From NCBI GenBank assembly GCA_964634385.1, contig CAZWIZ010000015.1, positions 1 through 31,864 on the forward strand: a stretch of DNA of 31,864 nucleotides. The letters run 5' to 3'. Origin of the DNA: JAFGXW01 sp964634385. GTDB taxonomy: Bacteria; Bacillota_I; Bacilli_A; Izemoplasmatales; Izemoplasmataceae. Below the pieces are notes generated by a model. The model saw only the letters and a list, made by a program, of their open reading frames with translations. It was not told where the DNA came from and did no database searches. How positions within the stretch are numbered: position 1 is the stretch's first letter; the number at the start of each line of letters is the position of its first letter. The translations under genes and the position numbers were made by a program. Shown here piece by piece: positions 7,263 through 17,900 of the stretch.

Positions 7263-8372
7263 ATGTTAACTGCATTATATATTCATATTCCTTTTTGTGA
7301 TAAAATATGCACTTATTGCGATTTCCATAAAGAAATCGCATCTTTAGAGAAGAAAAAAAAATATCTTTATGCTCTAATTAAGGAATTGAAAAGTCATCAT
7401 AATGAATATAACAATATATCTACTATTTATATTGGTGGTGGAACGCCATCAAGTTTATCTATTGATTTATTAAAACAACTCTTTAAAGCAATTGATTCAA
7501 TAATCAATGTTTCTAAATTAACAGAATATACAATTGAAACAAATCCAAATGACATAACAATTGAATTAGCACAATTATTTAAATTGCATGGTATAACTAG
7601 AGTTAGTATTGGTGTTCAGACCTTTAATGATTCTCATTTAAAGTTTTTAGGAAGAACCCATACAAGAAATGATGTTGTAATGGCTATTAATAATTTAATA
7701 TCTAGTGGTATTGATAATATTAATATTGATATGATGTTTTCGTTAGTTAATCAAACAATAAAAGAACTGGAAGATGATATAAAACAAGTAACAATACTTC
7801 CGATTAAACATATTTCATATTATTCATTAATTCTTGAAGAAAAGACTAAATTATATTATTTGTATAATCAAAAGAAAATAAGCATGAATGATGAGGATAT
7901 TGAAGCAATAATGTATAATAAAGTGATAGATTCTCTATCGGAATTCGGATTTAATCAGTATGAAATAAGTAATTTTTCAAAACCTGGATATGAATCACTT
8001 CATAATCTTATTTATTGGAAAAACAAAGAATATCTAGGGCTTGGAAGTGGATCGCATTCTCTTTATAAAGGCAAACGATTTTCTAATATTAGAAATGTTA
8101 GAAAGTATACTGAAAGTATTGTTAATACAGGTTATTCGTTAAAAGAAGAACATGTTATTGAACCTTTAAGAGAAGAGTTAATAATGGGATTAAGATTAAT
8201 TCAAGGTGTTAATATATCTGAAATTAATTCAAAATACAATATTAATTTATTACTTTTATATCCAAAAATAAACGAGTATATTGATAACAAACTATTAAGG
8301 CTGAAAAACAATCAACTATATTTCACTAGAAAAGGATTAATGCTAGGAAATATTGTGTTTTCAATATTTTAG
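7263..8372 (+). CDS. hemW: HemW-type radical SAM protein (heme chaperone, coproporphyrinogen oxidase-like)
   Basis: The 369-aa radical SAM enzyme has its [4Fe-4S] ligands at C12-x3-C16-x2-C19 in IHIPFCDKICTYCDF. The residue two after the last Cys is Phe, as in HemW, whereas true HemN has a further Cys. IYIGGGTPSSL (about 57-67), TIETNPND, RVSIGVQTF and LGRTH are the usual SAM-binding and HemN-family motifs, and the C-terminal HemN domain (about 300-369) is present. HemW inserts heme into respiratory proteins in some bacteria; no heme gene is in the window, so a heme role in this fermentative-looking organism is open. GAGGTG is six bases before the ATG. It is the first gene of the hemW-xerD-deoB-MATE operon. 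Confidence 0.92.
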   Translation: MLTALYIHIPFCDKICTYCDFHKEIASLEKKKKYLYALIKELKSHHNEYNNISTIYIGGGTPSSLSIDLLKQLFKAIDSIINVSKLTEYTIETNPNDITIELAQLFKLHGITRVSIGVQTFNDSHLKFLGRTHTRNDVVMAINNLISSGIDNINIDMMFSLVNQTIKELEDDIKQVTILPIKHISYYSLILEEKTKLYYLYNQKKISMNDEDIEAIMYNKVIDSLSEFGFNQYEISNFSKPGYESLHNLIYWKNKEYLGLGSGSHSLYKGKRFSNIRNVRKYTESIVNTGYSLKEEHVIEPLREELIMGLRLIQGVNISEINSKYNINLLLLYPKINEYIDNKLLRLKNNQLYFTRKGLMLGNIVFSIF

Positions 8373-8383
8373 GTGGTAATATT

Positions 8384-9292
8384 ATGTTAATAAGATTATT
8401 GAAAGAATACGAATATTATTTAAAAATCACTAAAGGACTTAGTACTAATTCTATAAATTCATATATTTCAGATTTAGTAGAATATGTAGAGTTTTTAATT
8501 AAAAATTATGGAATTAAAGATCCTGATAAAATTACAAAACAACACATTCGTAACTTTATTGCGAGATTGAAAAGAAAACATGATATAGCATCTACTATTT
8601 CTCGTAAAATGAGCGCTATTAGATCTTTTCATAAATATCTCTTACTTGAAAAAATAGTTTATAATAATGTTACTCTAGGGATTAGTCTACCAAAAAAAGA
8701 ACAAAGACTACCACAAATTTTATCTGTAGAAGAGGTTGACGCTTTAATGAATGCGGCTGATGGAGACAAACCACTACAATTAAGAAATCGTGCAATGTTA
8801 GAACTTCTTTATGGTAGTGGTCTTAGAATTACAGAATTAATAAATATTAGATTAGGTGATTTACATCTAAACATGGGGTTTTTAAATATTCTTGGAAAAG
8901 GAAATAAAGAAAGAATAGTTCCAATTGGAGAAGAAGGAAGGTACGCTTTAAAAAAGTATCTTGATAAGGGAAGGCCCTTACTAAAAAAAATATCTGGTGA
9001 TATTGTTTTTGTAAATAATAGTGGCTCCTCAATTAGCCGTGTTGGATTTTATAAAACATTAAAGAAATTAACAATAATGGCAGGAATAACTAAAGACGTT
9101 AGTCCTCACACTTTAAGACACAGTTTTGCGTCACATTTACTTGAAAATGGAGTTAATCTTAGAATGGTACAAGAATTATTGGGACATGAGGATATTTCGA
9201 CAACACAAGTTTATACTCATATTAGTAAGAAACATTTAAAAGAAGTTTACGAGGAATTTCATCCTCGTTCAAAGAAAGAGGAGGAAGTATAA
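8384..9292 (+). CDS. xerD: Tyrosine recombinase XerD
   Basis: The 302-aa protein has an N-terminal SAM-like core-binding domain (about 1-90) and a C-terminal catalytic domain. All six catalytic residues are present: R148 (SGLRITE), K172 (GKGNKER), H242 and R245 (HTLRHSF), H268 (LGHEDIS) and Y277 (TQVYTHIS). The ending HPR is typical of XerD. Xer recombinases resolve chromosome dimers at dif. The XerD rather than XerC call rests on the gene order xerD-deoB, as in Bacillus (ripX-drm). The start has AGGTGG a few bases upstream and lies 11 bases after hemW. No attachment site or other mobile-element gene surrounds it, so it is read as the housekeeping enzyme and not as an integrase. Confidence 0.9.
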   Translation: MLIRLLKEYEYYLKITKGLSTNSINSYISDLVEYVEFLIKNYGIKDPDKITKQHIRNFIARLKRKHDIASTISRKMSAIRSFHKYLLLEKIVYNNVTLGISLPKKEQRLPQILSVEEVDALMNAADGDKPLQLRNRAMLELLYGSGLRITELINIRLGDLHLNMGFLNILGKGNKERIVPIGEEGRYALKKYLDKGRPLLKKISGDIVFVNNSGSSISRVGFYKTLKKLTIMAGITKDVSPHTLRHSFASHLLENGVNLRMVQELLGHEDISTTQVYTHISKKHLKEVYEEFHPRSKKEEEV

Positions 9293-10467
9293 TGTATAAA
9301 AGAATATTTTTAATAGTAATTGATAGCGTTGGAGCAGGTGAAATGCCTGATTCAGAATCTTATGGAGATAAAGGAGCTAATACAATCAAGCATATTAGTG
9401 AGGCAACAAATGGTATTTCATTACCAAATATGCAAAAACTTGGTTATGGTAATATTACTGATATTATTGGTGTTCCTAAAAATCCTAATCCAATAGGTTA
9501 TTCATCAAAATTAGCAGAAATGAGTCTTGGAAAAGATACAATGACAGGACATTGGGAAATTATGGGACTAAAAATTGTAGAGCCATTTATTACTTTTACA
9601 GAAACAGGATTTCCAAAAGAACTAATTTCGGAATTAGAAAAAAGAACAGGAAGAAAAATTGTTGGTAACAAAGCAAGTAGTGGTACTGTAATTTTAGATG
9701 AACTTGGTGAACATCAAATGAAAACTGGTGACTTAATTGTTTATACATCAGCTGATTCAGTTTTACAAATCGCAGCCCATGAAGAAATAATTAGTGTTGA
9801 AGAATTATATAAAGACTGTGAGATAGCTCGTGAATTAACAATGAAAGAAGAATGGAAAGTCGGTCGTATTATCGCAAGACCCTATTTAGGAAGTAAAAAA
9901 GGTGATTTTAAAAGAACAGCTAATCGACATGATTATGCTTTAAAACCATTTGAAGATACTGCATTAGTTTATTTAAAAGAAGTGGGTTATGATGTTGTTT
10001 CATTTGGTAAAATTGTTGATATTTATGATTCAGAAGGAATTACTGAATATTATAAACAAAAATCAAATAAAGATGGTATGGAACAATATATTAAATATAC
10101 CGATAATGATTTTACAGGATTGGCATACATTAATTTAGTTGATTTTGATGCTTTATATGGCCATAGAAGAAATCCAAAGGGTTATAAAGAGTGTTTAGAA
10201 GAGTTTGATGCTCAACTTGGAGAACTAATGGAAAAAATGAGCAAAGATGATTTGATTATGATTACAGCAGATCATGGAAATGATCCAACATTTCCTGGAT
10301 CTGATCATACAAGAGAATTCGTTCCTCTATTAGTGTACTCACCAGGGTTAAAAGGTGGAGAAATTCCAACAAGAGAAACATTTGCTGATATAGGAGCAAC
10401 AATTACTGATAATTTTAAAGTCAAAAAAGCTAGATATGGTACTAGTTTCTTAAAAGACCTTAAATAA
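9292..10467 (+). CDS. deoB: Phosphopentomutase
   Basis: It interconverts ribose (deoxyribose) 1-phosphate and 5-phosphate, linking nucleoside breakdown to the pentose phosphate pathway. The 391 aa fit the alkaline-phosphatase-superfamily member: VIDSVGAGEMPDSE (metal-binding Asp at 10), GKDTMTGHWE with the phosphate-accepting Thr at 85, ADSVLQIAAHE (about 154-164), a cap domain and TADHGNDPTFPGSDHTRE (about 323-340) with the remaining Mn ligands. Its ATG overlaps the xerD stop (TAATG), so it is translationally coupled. A purine nucleoside phosphorylase gene, often adjacent, is not seen here. Confidence 0.97.
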   Translation: MYKRIFLIVIDSVGAGEMPDSESYGDKGANTIKHISEATNGISLPNMQKLGYGNITDIIGVPKNPNPIGYSSKLAEMSLGKDTMTGHWEIMGLKIVEPFITFTETGFPKELISELEKRTGRKIVGNKASSGTVILDELGEHQMKTGDLIVYTSADSVLQIAAHEEIISVEELYKDCEIARELTMKEEWKVGRIIARPYLGSKKGDFKRTANRHDYALKPFEDTALVYLKEVGYDVVSFGKIVDIYDSEGITEYYKQKSNKDGMEQYIKYTDNDFTGLAYINLVDFDALYGHRRNPKGYKECLEEFDAQLGELMEKMSKDDLIMITADHGNDPTFPGSDHTREFVPLLVYSPGLKGGEIPTRETFADIGATITDNFKVKKARYGTSFLKDLK

Positions 10468-11861
10468 TGAATATAGAACTACTTGATGAAAATAGTAATA
10501 AATATTTTTACAAAAAAATATTTAAAATAGGGGCTCCAATCGCTTTAGCACAACTAATGGCTAGTTTATTAAGTATTATTGATATGTTTATGGTATCAAA
10601 TTTAGGATCTCTTGCTGTTGACGCTGTAGGTGTAGGAGCACAATTTGCATTTCTATTATTTATGATTGTTTTTGGTTTTTTTACAGGGCTTGCTATATTT
10701 ATTGCTCAATATTGGGGAAGTAAAGAAATAAATAATATTCATAAAGTATTTATTATATCATTAATTATTGGAACAATAATATCCTTGATTTTCTTCGTTA
10801 TTGCTGTTTTCTTTCCCAATAATTTAATTGGTTTATTTGATCATTATGATACAGAAATGAAAAGTACATTATTTAGAAACTTTGGTACGGATTATTTAAA
10901 AATAGCAGGATTTGCTTATTTTTCAATGACTGCATCTTTTGCTATTGGTATTTTAATGCGAAGTGTTGAAAAAGTTGTATATCCTCAAATTGTTTCAATA
11001 GGAACTGTTGGATTAAATACATTTCTTAACTATTTATTAATCAATGGTAATTGGGGTTTTCCCGTATTAGGTGTTAAAGGTGCAGCTATTGCGACAACAA
11101 CTTCTAGTGTGGTAGGTGCTTTATTCTTAATAGGATATCTTATATTCTCTAAAGAAGAAGTCTTAAGAATTAAATTTAATGAGATTAAAAATATAACAAA
11201 ACATTTTGTTGCAAAATTATTTAAAAAAGCTTTACCAGTAGTCTTTAATGAAACAATGTGGGGGTTAGGGATGAGTTTTTATTTAATAGCTTTTGCATTT
11301 AAAGGAGAGAATTTATCAAGTATAATTATTAGTAATAGTGTGATGGGATTATTTTGGGCATTTATGTCAGGATTAAGTAGTTCTTGCGCTATTATGATTG
11401 GTAAAAAATTAGGAGAGAATAATTTAGAACTTTCTAAAAAATGGGGAATTAAGTTTACTAAACTTTCATTCATAGTCGGCATATTTTTAGGAATTATGTT
11501 GTTTTTCCTAAGTAATCCAATTTCACAGTTGTTTAGTAATTTGACTACTGATGTTCAAGAAAGTATGGCGATGATATTAAAAGTATTTTCATTCTATATT
11601 ACTGTTAAATTTGTTAACGTTATTCAAATAGTAGGAACATTACGAGCAGGAGGGGATACATTTTATTCATTATTAGCGGAGGTATTACCTCTGTGGCTAA
11701 TTGGCGTTCCTCTTGCATTTGTTTTAAGTATATATAGTGAATTACCATTGTACTTAATTGTCGCAATTGTTAATGTTGAAGAAATCGTAAAATTAGTACT
11801 ATTGTTATTAAGATTTTTTACGTTTAAATGGGTTAAAAACCTAACAATAGAAACAATATAA
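10467..11861 (+). CDS. MATE family efflux transporter
   Basis: The 464-aa polytopic membrane protein has about 12 predicted helices in two MatE halves. IGAPIALAQLMASLLSIIDM (about 17-36) and VDAVGVGAQFAFLLF (about 52-66) are the typical first-half signature; GWGFPVLGVKGAAIAT-like text near residues 195-210 and TLRAGGDTFYSLLAEVLPLW (about 392-411) mark the family in each half. MATE pumps export cationic drugs or metabolites using Na+ or H+; the substrate is not readable. It starts in a TAATG overlap with deoB and has no good Shine-Dalgarno of its own, so coupled translation is likely. It is the last gene of the operon. Confidence 0.92.
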   Translation: MNIELLDENSNKYFYKKIFKIGAPIALAQLMASLLSIIDMFMVSNLGSLAVDAVGVGAQFAFLLFMIVFGFFTGLAIFIAQYWGSKEINNIHKVFIISLIIGTIISLIFFVIAVFFPNNLIGLFDHYDTEMKSTLFRNFGTDYLKIAGFAYFSMTASFAIGILMRSVEKVVYPQIVSIGTVGLNTFLNYLLINGNWGFPVLGVKGAAIATTTSSVVGALFLIGYLIFSKEEVLRIKFNEIKNITKHFVAKLFKKALPVVFNETMWGLGMSFYLIAFAFKGENLSSIIISNSVMGLFWAFMSGLSSSCAIMIGKKLGENNLELSKKWGIKFTKLSFIVGIFLGIMLFFLSNPISQLFSNLTTDVQESMAMILKVFSFYITVKFVNVIQIVGTLRAGGDTFYSLLAEVLPLWLIGVPLAFVLSIYSELPLYLIVAIVNVEEIVKLVLLLLRFFTFKWVKNLTIETI

Positions 11862-11928
11862 ATCTTTTATTTAGTATGTATTTGTACATTTTTTAACTTT
11901 GAATATCTAAGAAGATTATAGAACCTAA

Positions 11929-11960
11929 AAAAACATCACTCCATATGAAGTGATGTTTTT
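11929..11960. terminator. Bidirectional terminator between the MATE gene and the coiled-coil operon
   Basis: AAAAACATCACT, an eight-base loop, AGTGATGTTTTT: a 12-pair stem with A and T runs on the two sides, usable on both strands. Its edge overlaps the stop codon of the minus-strand 978-aa gene. Confidence 0.9.
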
Positions 11961-14895
11961 ATAAACTATTAAGTAATTTCTTGTAATTGTTTTGAATTTC
12001 ATTGCGTGTTTTTTTAAGTTTTTTGTTATAGTCTTTTGTTAATTCTTTTTTCTTAACATTTAATCCTTTTGAAGTAAATTTAATGTATTTTTTGTATGAT
12101 TTAAATGTTTGCTTACTTATAATATTAGTTTCCTTTAATAATTTTTCATGTTTTTTTAGTCTCACAGATTTAAAATTGCTAATATTCTCAATATAGGTTT
12201 TATGTTTGTTTGTTTCATTTTTAAATAGGATAGTATAGTCTTGTTCAATGTCTGTTGCGTTTCGATATTTACTATTTTTAAATAAATTAGCCTCTAAATT
12301 CTTAATTTCAAATTTGTTTGATTCCTTTACTTTATCAAGTTCAGTTTTAATTAACTGAAGCGCTTTAGCCTTTTCTAATTCAAGTTGTTCAATTAATCCT
12401 TTATGTTCAGCTATTTTCTGTTTTTTTAATTTTCTTTGTTCATCAACAAACTCACTAGATTCTTTACTATTAGTAAGTTTTTCTAATTTTTCTTTTGTTT
12501 TAGCAATTTTCTCTATTGGTCCAGAAATTTTATCTTTGTAAAGCGTTTCAGCTTCTAAAATTGCTTTTTCAAGACGTGCAGTTGCACTGGAAATAGCGGT
12601 ATTGTTAAGAACAGGCATGATACCTTTTGTTTCTTCTGTTTGGTCAGTTTCTTTAATTAAATTATATTTTTGTTCTGTTTTGTCATAAAGAATTTTAAAT
12701 GAGTCTATTGTTTGAGTTTTTAAAGCTAATGCATCATTAATTGCCTCTTTTGCACGATTATCTGCTTCTTCAATAATTTTTACGTAACGAATTATATCAG
12801 GATCCTCATTTTCAACCTTTTCTATTTGTTTAATCATTGCGTTAGCTTTTGCATTTAATGTTTCTATTTTATTGTTAATTTCTTTATTATCTCTATGATC
12901 AGTAAAGAGAAGAAGTTTGTAATTTAAATCTTCAAGTTTATCATCTAATTCTTTTTTTATTTTCCCTTTTTCATAATCGTATTTTTGTCGGTAATGATTT
13001 ATTTTTTTATTAGCATATTGTAATTCTTGAGCATGAGTTAAATTAATACTTTCAATTCTTATTTCGGTTTCACTTTCGGTACATTTCATTTGTTGCGAGG
13101 CAAATAATAATTGATTTTTAAGAGTAGTCTTAATAAAAGCATCATTAACTTTTACACCTAAATTAATTCTTTCGATTTGTTCTTCAGCTAAATTTCTTTC
13201 GTTTTCATATAGTGATTTAACTTTAATAAGTTGAAGATCTCTTTCTTTGTTAGCAATGTTGATCAATGATTCTAAATAGATTATTTCTGAATTAGCTTCC
13301 TCTTTAAGTTTTTCATTCTTAATTAGAGTTTCGTTACGCATTTTTAAAATTAGTTTATCAATATCCATTAGTTCTTGATCTAGTTTTATTAATTCGATAC
13401 TTTTTTTGACTTGGAATTCTTGTTCAATTTTTATAATACTGTGATTATTGATATTTTCTTTTAGAACAATTAATCTTGAATTTTCAACTGTTTTTAAATC
13501 AAGTAATAATTCTTTAAATGAAATAATTAAAGATTGTTCAAGAAGCTCATTATCTTTCATTATTTGCAATTCCACAAGGCGTAACTCCAGTTTAAGATTA
13601 TATATTTTCTTACTTAATAATATTTTAGTATCCAGAAAATCTTTCAAGTTTAACATTCTTTGTTTGTTTATGTCAGCATCTTTTTGTAATGAAGAAAAAT
13701 CAGATTTAATTTTATAAAGAATCTTAGCTTCTTTATATTTTATGCTTTCTAAAATCATCGCATATTCAATTTTATTTAAATCTGTTATATATTTTAGTTC
13801 AAGTGTTTGAAGCTGATTAATAGATTTAGCATGTGTCTTTTTGGTAATCATTGAAAGTTCTTTAGAAAGTTTATTTCCAACCTTTAAAGACATTGATTTT
13901 TCTATTTTATCAAATTGTTTCATTAACTTTCTAGCGGTGGATATATTATTATTCTTTTCCGCATAGATTATCTTTAGTCTTGTATTTTTTAGTTTTTCAT
14001 TTATTAAATCTTGTTCGACTCTTTCTCGTTCAATAAGTTTAATGTTTTCGGTTTCGAGTTTTTTACTTATAGATTTTTCATAATCAAAATAATTCCTATT
14101 TATTTCATCTTTTTTAGTTATATAAGACACCTTAATATTTTCTAAATCTTTATTTAGTTTGGTTATTGCCTCTTCATGATCGAATCGAATTTTTTCATTT
14201 ATATTTGAGTCATCATCAATATCAGTAAAAATAGAAGTAGACGTATTAATAATTGATGAACATGTTTCTAAATTGGTATTTATATAATTACTAAATTCAT
14301 TCTCTAATTTAATAATATTATCTGATAAATCTTTTCTTTTTTCTAATTGAGTATAAATATATTCACTTTTTTGATTGAAGAGTTCATCCATTAAACTGAT
14401 TATTTCTTTTGTTATCTTAAGTTGCTTATTGAAAAGAAGAGTATTACTATTTAAAAGGCTATCACGAAATTTTTCTTCGTAGATATTTAATTTTTGAATT
14501 GAAAAAATTAAATCTTTATAAATAATATCAAGATTATCCAATCTGTCAGGTGTTTTGTCATTATCAAAAAAACGAATTTCTTGACGTGCTGAAAATATTT
14601 TATTTTCAGCATCGATCATTTCATTTAATTGTTGAATCACAGTTTCGCGATCAACTAAATCAATAGATTGATTCAAATTTAAAATCTGTTCGTCTAATTC
14701 CGCTAATTTTAATTTTGTTTTGGTAATTCTTTGATCATTTTTCTCTTTGATTTCAAGATTAGCTTTTAATACTTGATTAACAAGGTTTTTTAATAGTTTT
14801 GACTCGGATGCGATATCATTTTCAATTATAAGTGAAATATCACGATTTGCCTTGGAAATGACTTTTGGTAAATTGCTGTTAAAGATTTTCGCCAT
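11959..14895 (-). CDS. Giant coiled-coil protein B, unknown function (978 aa)
   Basis: I do not recognise a family. The sequence is almost entirely Lys/Glu/Leu/Ile/Asn-rich amphipathic helix with heptad-like hydrophobic spacing from about residue 20 to the end. I count no Trp, only two Cys, about five Pro and few Gly. There is no signal peptide, transmembrane helix, Walker motif or recognisable catalytic domain. The few likely breaks are near TPDRLDNLD (about 114-122), NEDPDIIRYVK (about 695) and GIMPVLNN (about 757-764). The C-terminus is very basic (KTRNEIQNNYKKLL). The start is supported by GGGAGG six bases upstream. It lies 14 bases after the 1193-aa gene and is clearly co-transcribed, suggesting partners or paralogues in one filament or scaffold. 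A cytoskeletal or surface-scaffold role is only inference. Confidence 0.85.
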   Translation of the reverse strand: MAKIFNSNLPKVISKANRDISLIIENDIASESKLLKNLVNQVLKANLEIKEKNDQRITKTKLKLAELDEQILNLNQSIDLVDRETVIQQLNEMIDAENKIFSARQEIRFFDNDKTPDRLDNLDIIYKDLIFSIQKLNIYEEKFRDSLLNSNTLLFNKQLKITKEIISLMDELFNQKSEYIYTQLEKRKDLSDNIIKLENEFSNYINTNLETCSSIINTSTSIFTDIDDDSNINEKIRFDHEEAITKLNKDLENIKVSYITKKDEINRNYFDYEKSISKKLETENIKLIERERVEQDLINEKLKNTRLKIIYAEKNNNISTARKLMKQFDKIEKSMSLKVGNKLSKELSMITKKTHAKSINQLQTLELKYITDLNKIEYAMILESIKYKEAKILYKIKSDFSSLQKDADINKQRMLNLKDFLDTKILLSKKIYNLKLELRLVELQIMKDNELLEQSLIISFKELLLDLKTVENSRLIVLKENINNHSIIKIEQEFQVKKSIELIKLDQELMDIDKLILKMRNETLIKNEKLKEEANSEIIYLESLINIANKERDLQLIKVKSLYENERNLAEEQIERINLGVKVNDAFIKTTLKNQLLFASQQMKCTESETEIRIESINLTHAQELQYANKKINHYRQKYDYEKGKIKKELDDKLEDLNYKLLLFTDHRDNKEINNKIETLNAKANAMIKQIEKVENEDPDIIRYVKIIEEADNRAKEAINDALALKTQTIDSFKILYDKTEQKYNLIKETDQTEETKGIMPVLNNTAISSATARLEKAILEAETLYKDKISGPIEKIAKTKEKLEKLTNSKESSEFVDEQRKLKKQKIAEHKGLIEQLELEKAKALQLIKTELDKVKESNKFEIKNLEANLFKNSKYRNATDIEQDYTILFKNETNKHKTYIENISNFKSVRLKKHEKLLKETNIISKQTFKSYKKYIKFTSKGLNVKKKELTKDYNKKLKKTRNEIQNNYKKLLNSL

Positions 14896-14909
14896 AGTAA
14901 TCCTCCCTT

Positions 14910-17900
14910 CTATGTTATTTTAGTGTTGATTTGGATAAGATTTCTTTTTACAATTTCATGTTTTTTACTTCCTAATTCAAATAATGCATTAGCAAAAGCA
15001 ATGTTATTTTCGGAAATAATAACATTCGATGAGTCCAATAAACTTCTATAGTTATCACCTATAACTTTATATTTTTCTAAATAAGTATTTAAATTATAAA
15101 TCAACTGTTCATAACCTTCTTGGAAGGCTGTATATAAATTATTTTCCAATGATTGAGTAATATTAGCATGAGTTTCAGTCAGAAATTGTAATCGTTTTGT
15201 TTTAATTAAAATCTCTTCCTCAATAGCTTTTTGTGCAATACCAATTGATTCTTCTGATTTGGGATGAATTGTGTATATGTTATTTTCAAAATGTTTTGTT
15301 TTATCTAAGAGTCTTTGATTTAAAAGTTTTAAGTAATTTTCAGAATCACTTTTTAGAGTTTTAATTTTTTTATTGTTTTCATTAATGTTTGAGAAATTTA
15401 CATTTTCTGATTTAACATTTGCATCATTAAAACGAGAATTAGCTGTTTCAAGAGCAATATTATAAATTTTTTCTTCATAAGCATATATTTTCTTTGCTTC
15501 TTGATCTTTTTTATGTAATTGTTCTAATGTGGTTTTATATACTTTTTCTAAATCTGATTTACGAATGTCTAACAACTCAATTTGTTTTATAATTTCTTTT
15601 TCTTCAGAGTCTTCAATTAATCTTAATTGCTCTTTTTTAATAGTAATGAGTTTATTGCTCTTGTCTTTTATTTCATTAATTTCATCTGTTGATTTTTGGC
15701 TCATTTGAGAAATTTTATCTTTAAAATCATTAATTTGTATTTCTAATTTCTCTAAATTAACTCGGCGTTCTTCTTCATGTTTTTCAATATTAATAGTTAA
15801 AAACTCATTTAATTGTTTTAATTTTTGCATTTTTTCATCATTAACAAGTTTCTTTGCTTTTTTAGCATTAGTTTCAGCATTTGAAATTATTGCTTTATTT
15901 GTTTTTGTAAGTGGAGAATAAAGAACTGTGATTTCGTCTAATATGTTCTTTTGAAGTATTTTAAGCGATGTAAAAGTAGAATCGTAAATATTGATGATTA
16001 TTTCTCTTAAGATTTCAATATCATCGGTTTTTTGTTTAGAAAATTTAGATATATTACTATTTATTTTATTTTTTAAAATTAATATTTTTTCGGTTTTTGA
16101 AGAATCTAGGATATTTAACTGTTTTTTAAGTTCGAGTTCATTTTTAGTTAATTGTTTTTTAAGTTTTTTAATTCTGTTTTGGTCAATAGAAGAAGCTATT
16201 CTATTTAAAATTGATCTTTTTTCAAGTTCTTTCATAAATGACAAAGCTTCTTTTAATGAATTATAAAGATTGTTAATGTATTTTGAAGTTTCCTCATGAA
16301 TTAGCATATTACTGGAAACGAATTCTTTAATTTGATTGACAGTTAGACTTTCTTCAAACAATTTTTTAGTATTCTTATTAATGAAATCAGAATAAATTGA
16401 ATTATTTGTATTCAATTTATTTATTCTTTCATTAATAATACTTTCAGATTTAAGAACATTTAGAGAAAGCTCTTTAGTTTCGCGTTCAAGTGCGATATCA
16501 ATATTAGAATACTTGATATTAGCTTCATTAATAACATTATCCTTTTTCTTATTTACTTCAATTGTCTCCTTAGAAATTGCTAAATCAACATTAGAAGAGA
16601 AGGTATCTTTTTCATAAACCAAGCGACTGACTTGTTCATCTTGTTTTAATAAATCTTCTTCTAAACGTTTATTGATAACCTCAATCTTATAATTTGTTTC
16701 GGTTTCAATATTTTTAATATCATTATTTAATTTTTTAGATAATAAAATATCGTCTTTTTGAACCTCAAAACGAACAATCTCTTTTTCAAAATCTAAAATT
16801 TCTAATTTAGTTTCATAATCACTTTCAAGTACATTTCCTTCTAATTTAGTACTATTAAGACGTAATTTGTATATTTCAGTTGCTTTATTATATTTCAATT
16901 TCGCTTTTTCTATTGCTTTATCTAAAATCTCTTTATTTTTTACGTTTGTAATTTCTTTATTATTTTCTGACATTAAACTTTTCATATTTGTTTCTTTAAT
17001 TAAAATCCTTGTTTGTAATTCATTATTTAAAATATTTATCTCATATTCTTGTTTGGCATATTTAATATTATATCTTTCTTTAATTTCGGTAACTTCAATA
17101 TTTTCACGCAGTTTATTTACTTCGATTTCTTTTAACGGTTCAGAAGTATCAAGGTATTTATTAATTTCGTCTATTTCTTGATTGATGACTGTTAATTGCT
17201 CGATTGATGATTTATTAAGCGAAAGAAGACTTTGTTTGAAGCCATCAAATAAATCAGTATATTTACGGATAAACTCTGTTTTAAGATGTTCATGTTGAAC
17301 TAAATAATCATTATTTGCTCGTTCAAATACATTTAATTCTGTTTTTGTTTTAATATTAATATTTTTAAAATAATCACCAGTATCTTTGATCTCAACTTGA
17401 TCATTCAATAAAAATATTTCCAATTTTTCTAAGTTACTAATTTCGTTAACTAAAGTAGTACGTAATAAATCAATTTCATTTTCTAATAATAAAATTCTTT
17501 CATTTAAAACAGATTCTTCATATTTTTTAGAAGTATATGCGCGCAAATTAAATAAATCAATTTTCATTTTTATTGTTTTTCTGCTGTTTTTTGACTTGTT
17601 TTTTTGTGTTTCTTCTTCGATGTTATTCAGTTTATTAAGATTAACTTGTAAATCTTTATCAATAATAATTTTTCTATCTTCAAACTCTGATTTTATAAAT
17701 TCAATTTGTTGTTCGATTTTAGAAATATACTTTGTAAAACGTGTTTCGTATTTTTTTTGAAGGATTTCAACATTATCTCTTATACCTTTTACTTTAATAT
17801 TAGAGTCTTTCTTGATTTTCTGTATTTCATTATTAAGACTTATTTCTGTTTCATGTAATTTTGTTTCACTTTGAGCATTTTCTGCCTTCTTAATTTCAAT

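Noticed and set aside
8384..9292. XerD as the integrase of a mobile element
   Set aside because: It is in a conserved hemW-xerD-deoB operon, with no direct repeats, tRNA target or phage genes close by.
13448..17181. Plus-strand ORFs of 89-104 aa inside the coiled-coil genes (for example 13448-13717, 15991-16266, 16867-17181)
   Set aside because: They are antisense shadows of low-complexity coding sequence, hydrophobic by complementarity to Lys/Glu/Asn codons, with no ribosome sites.
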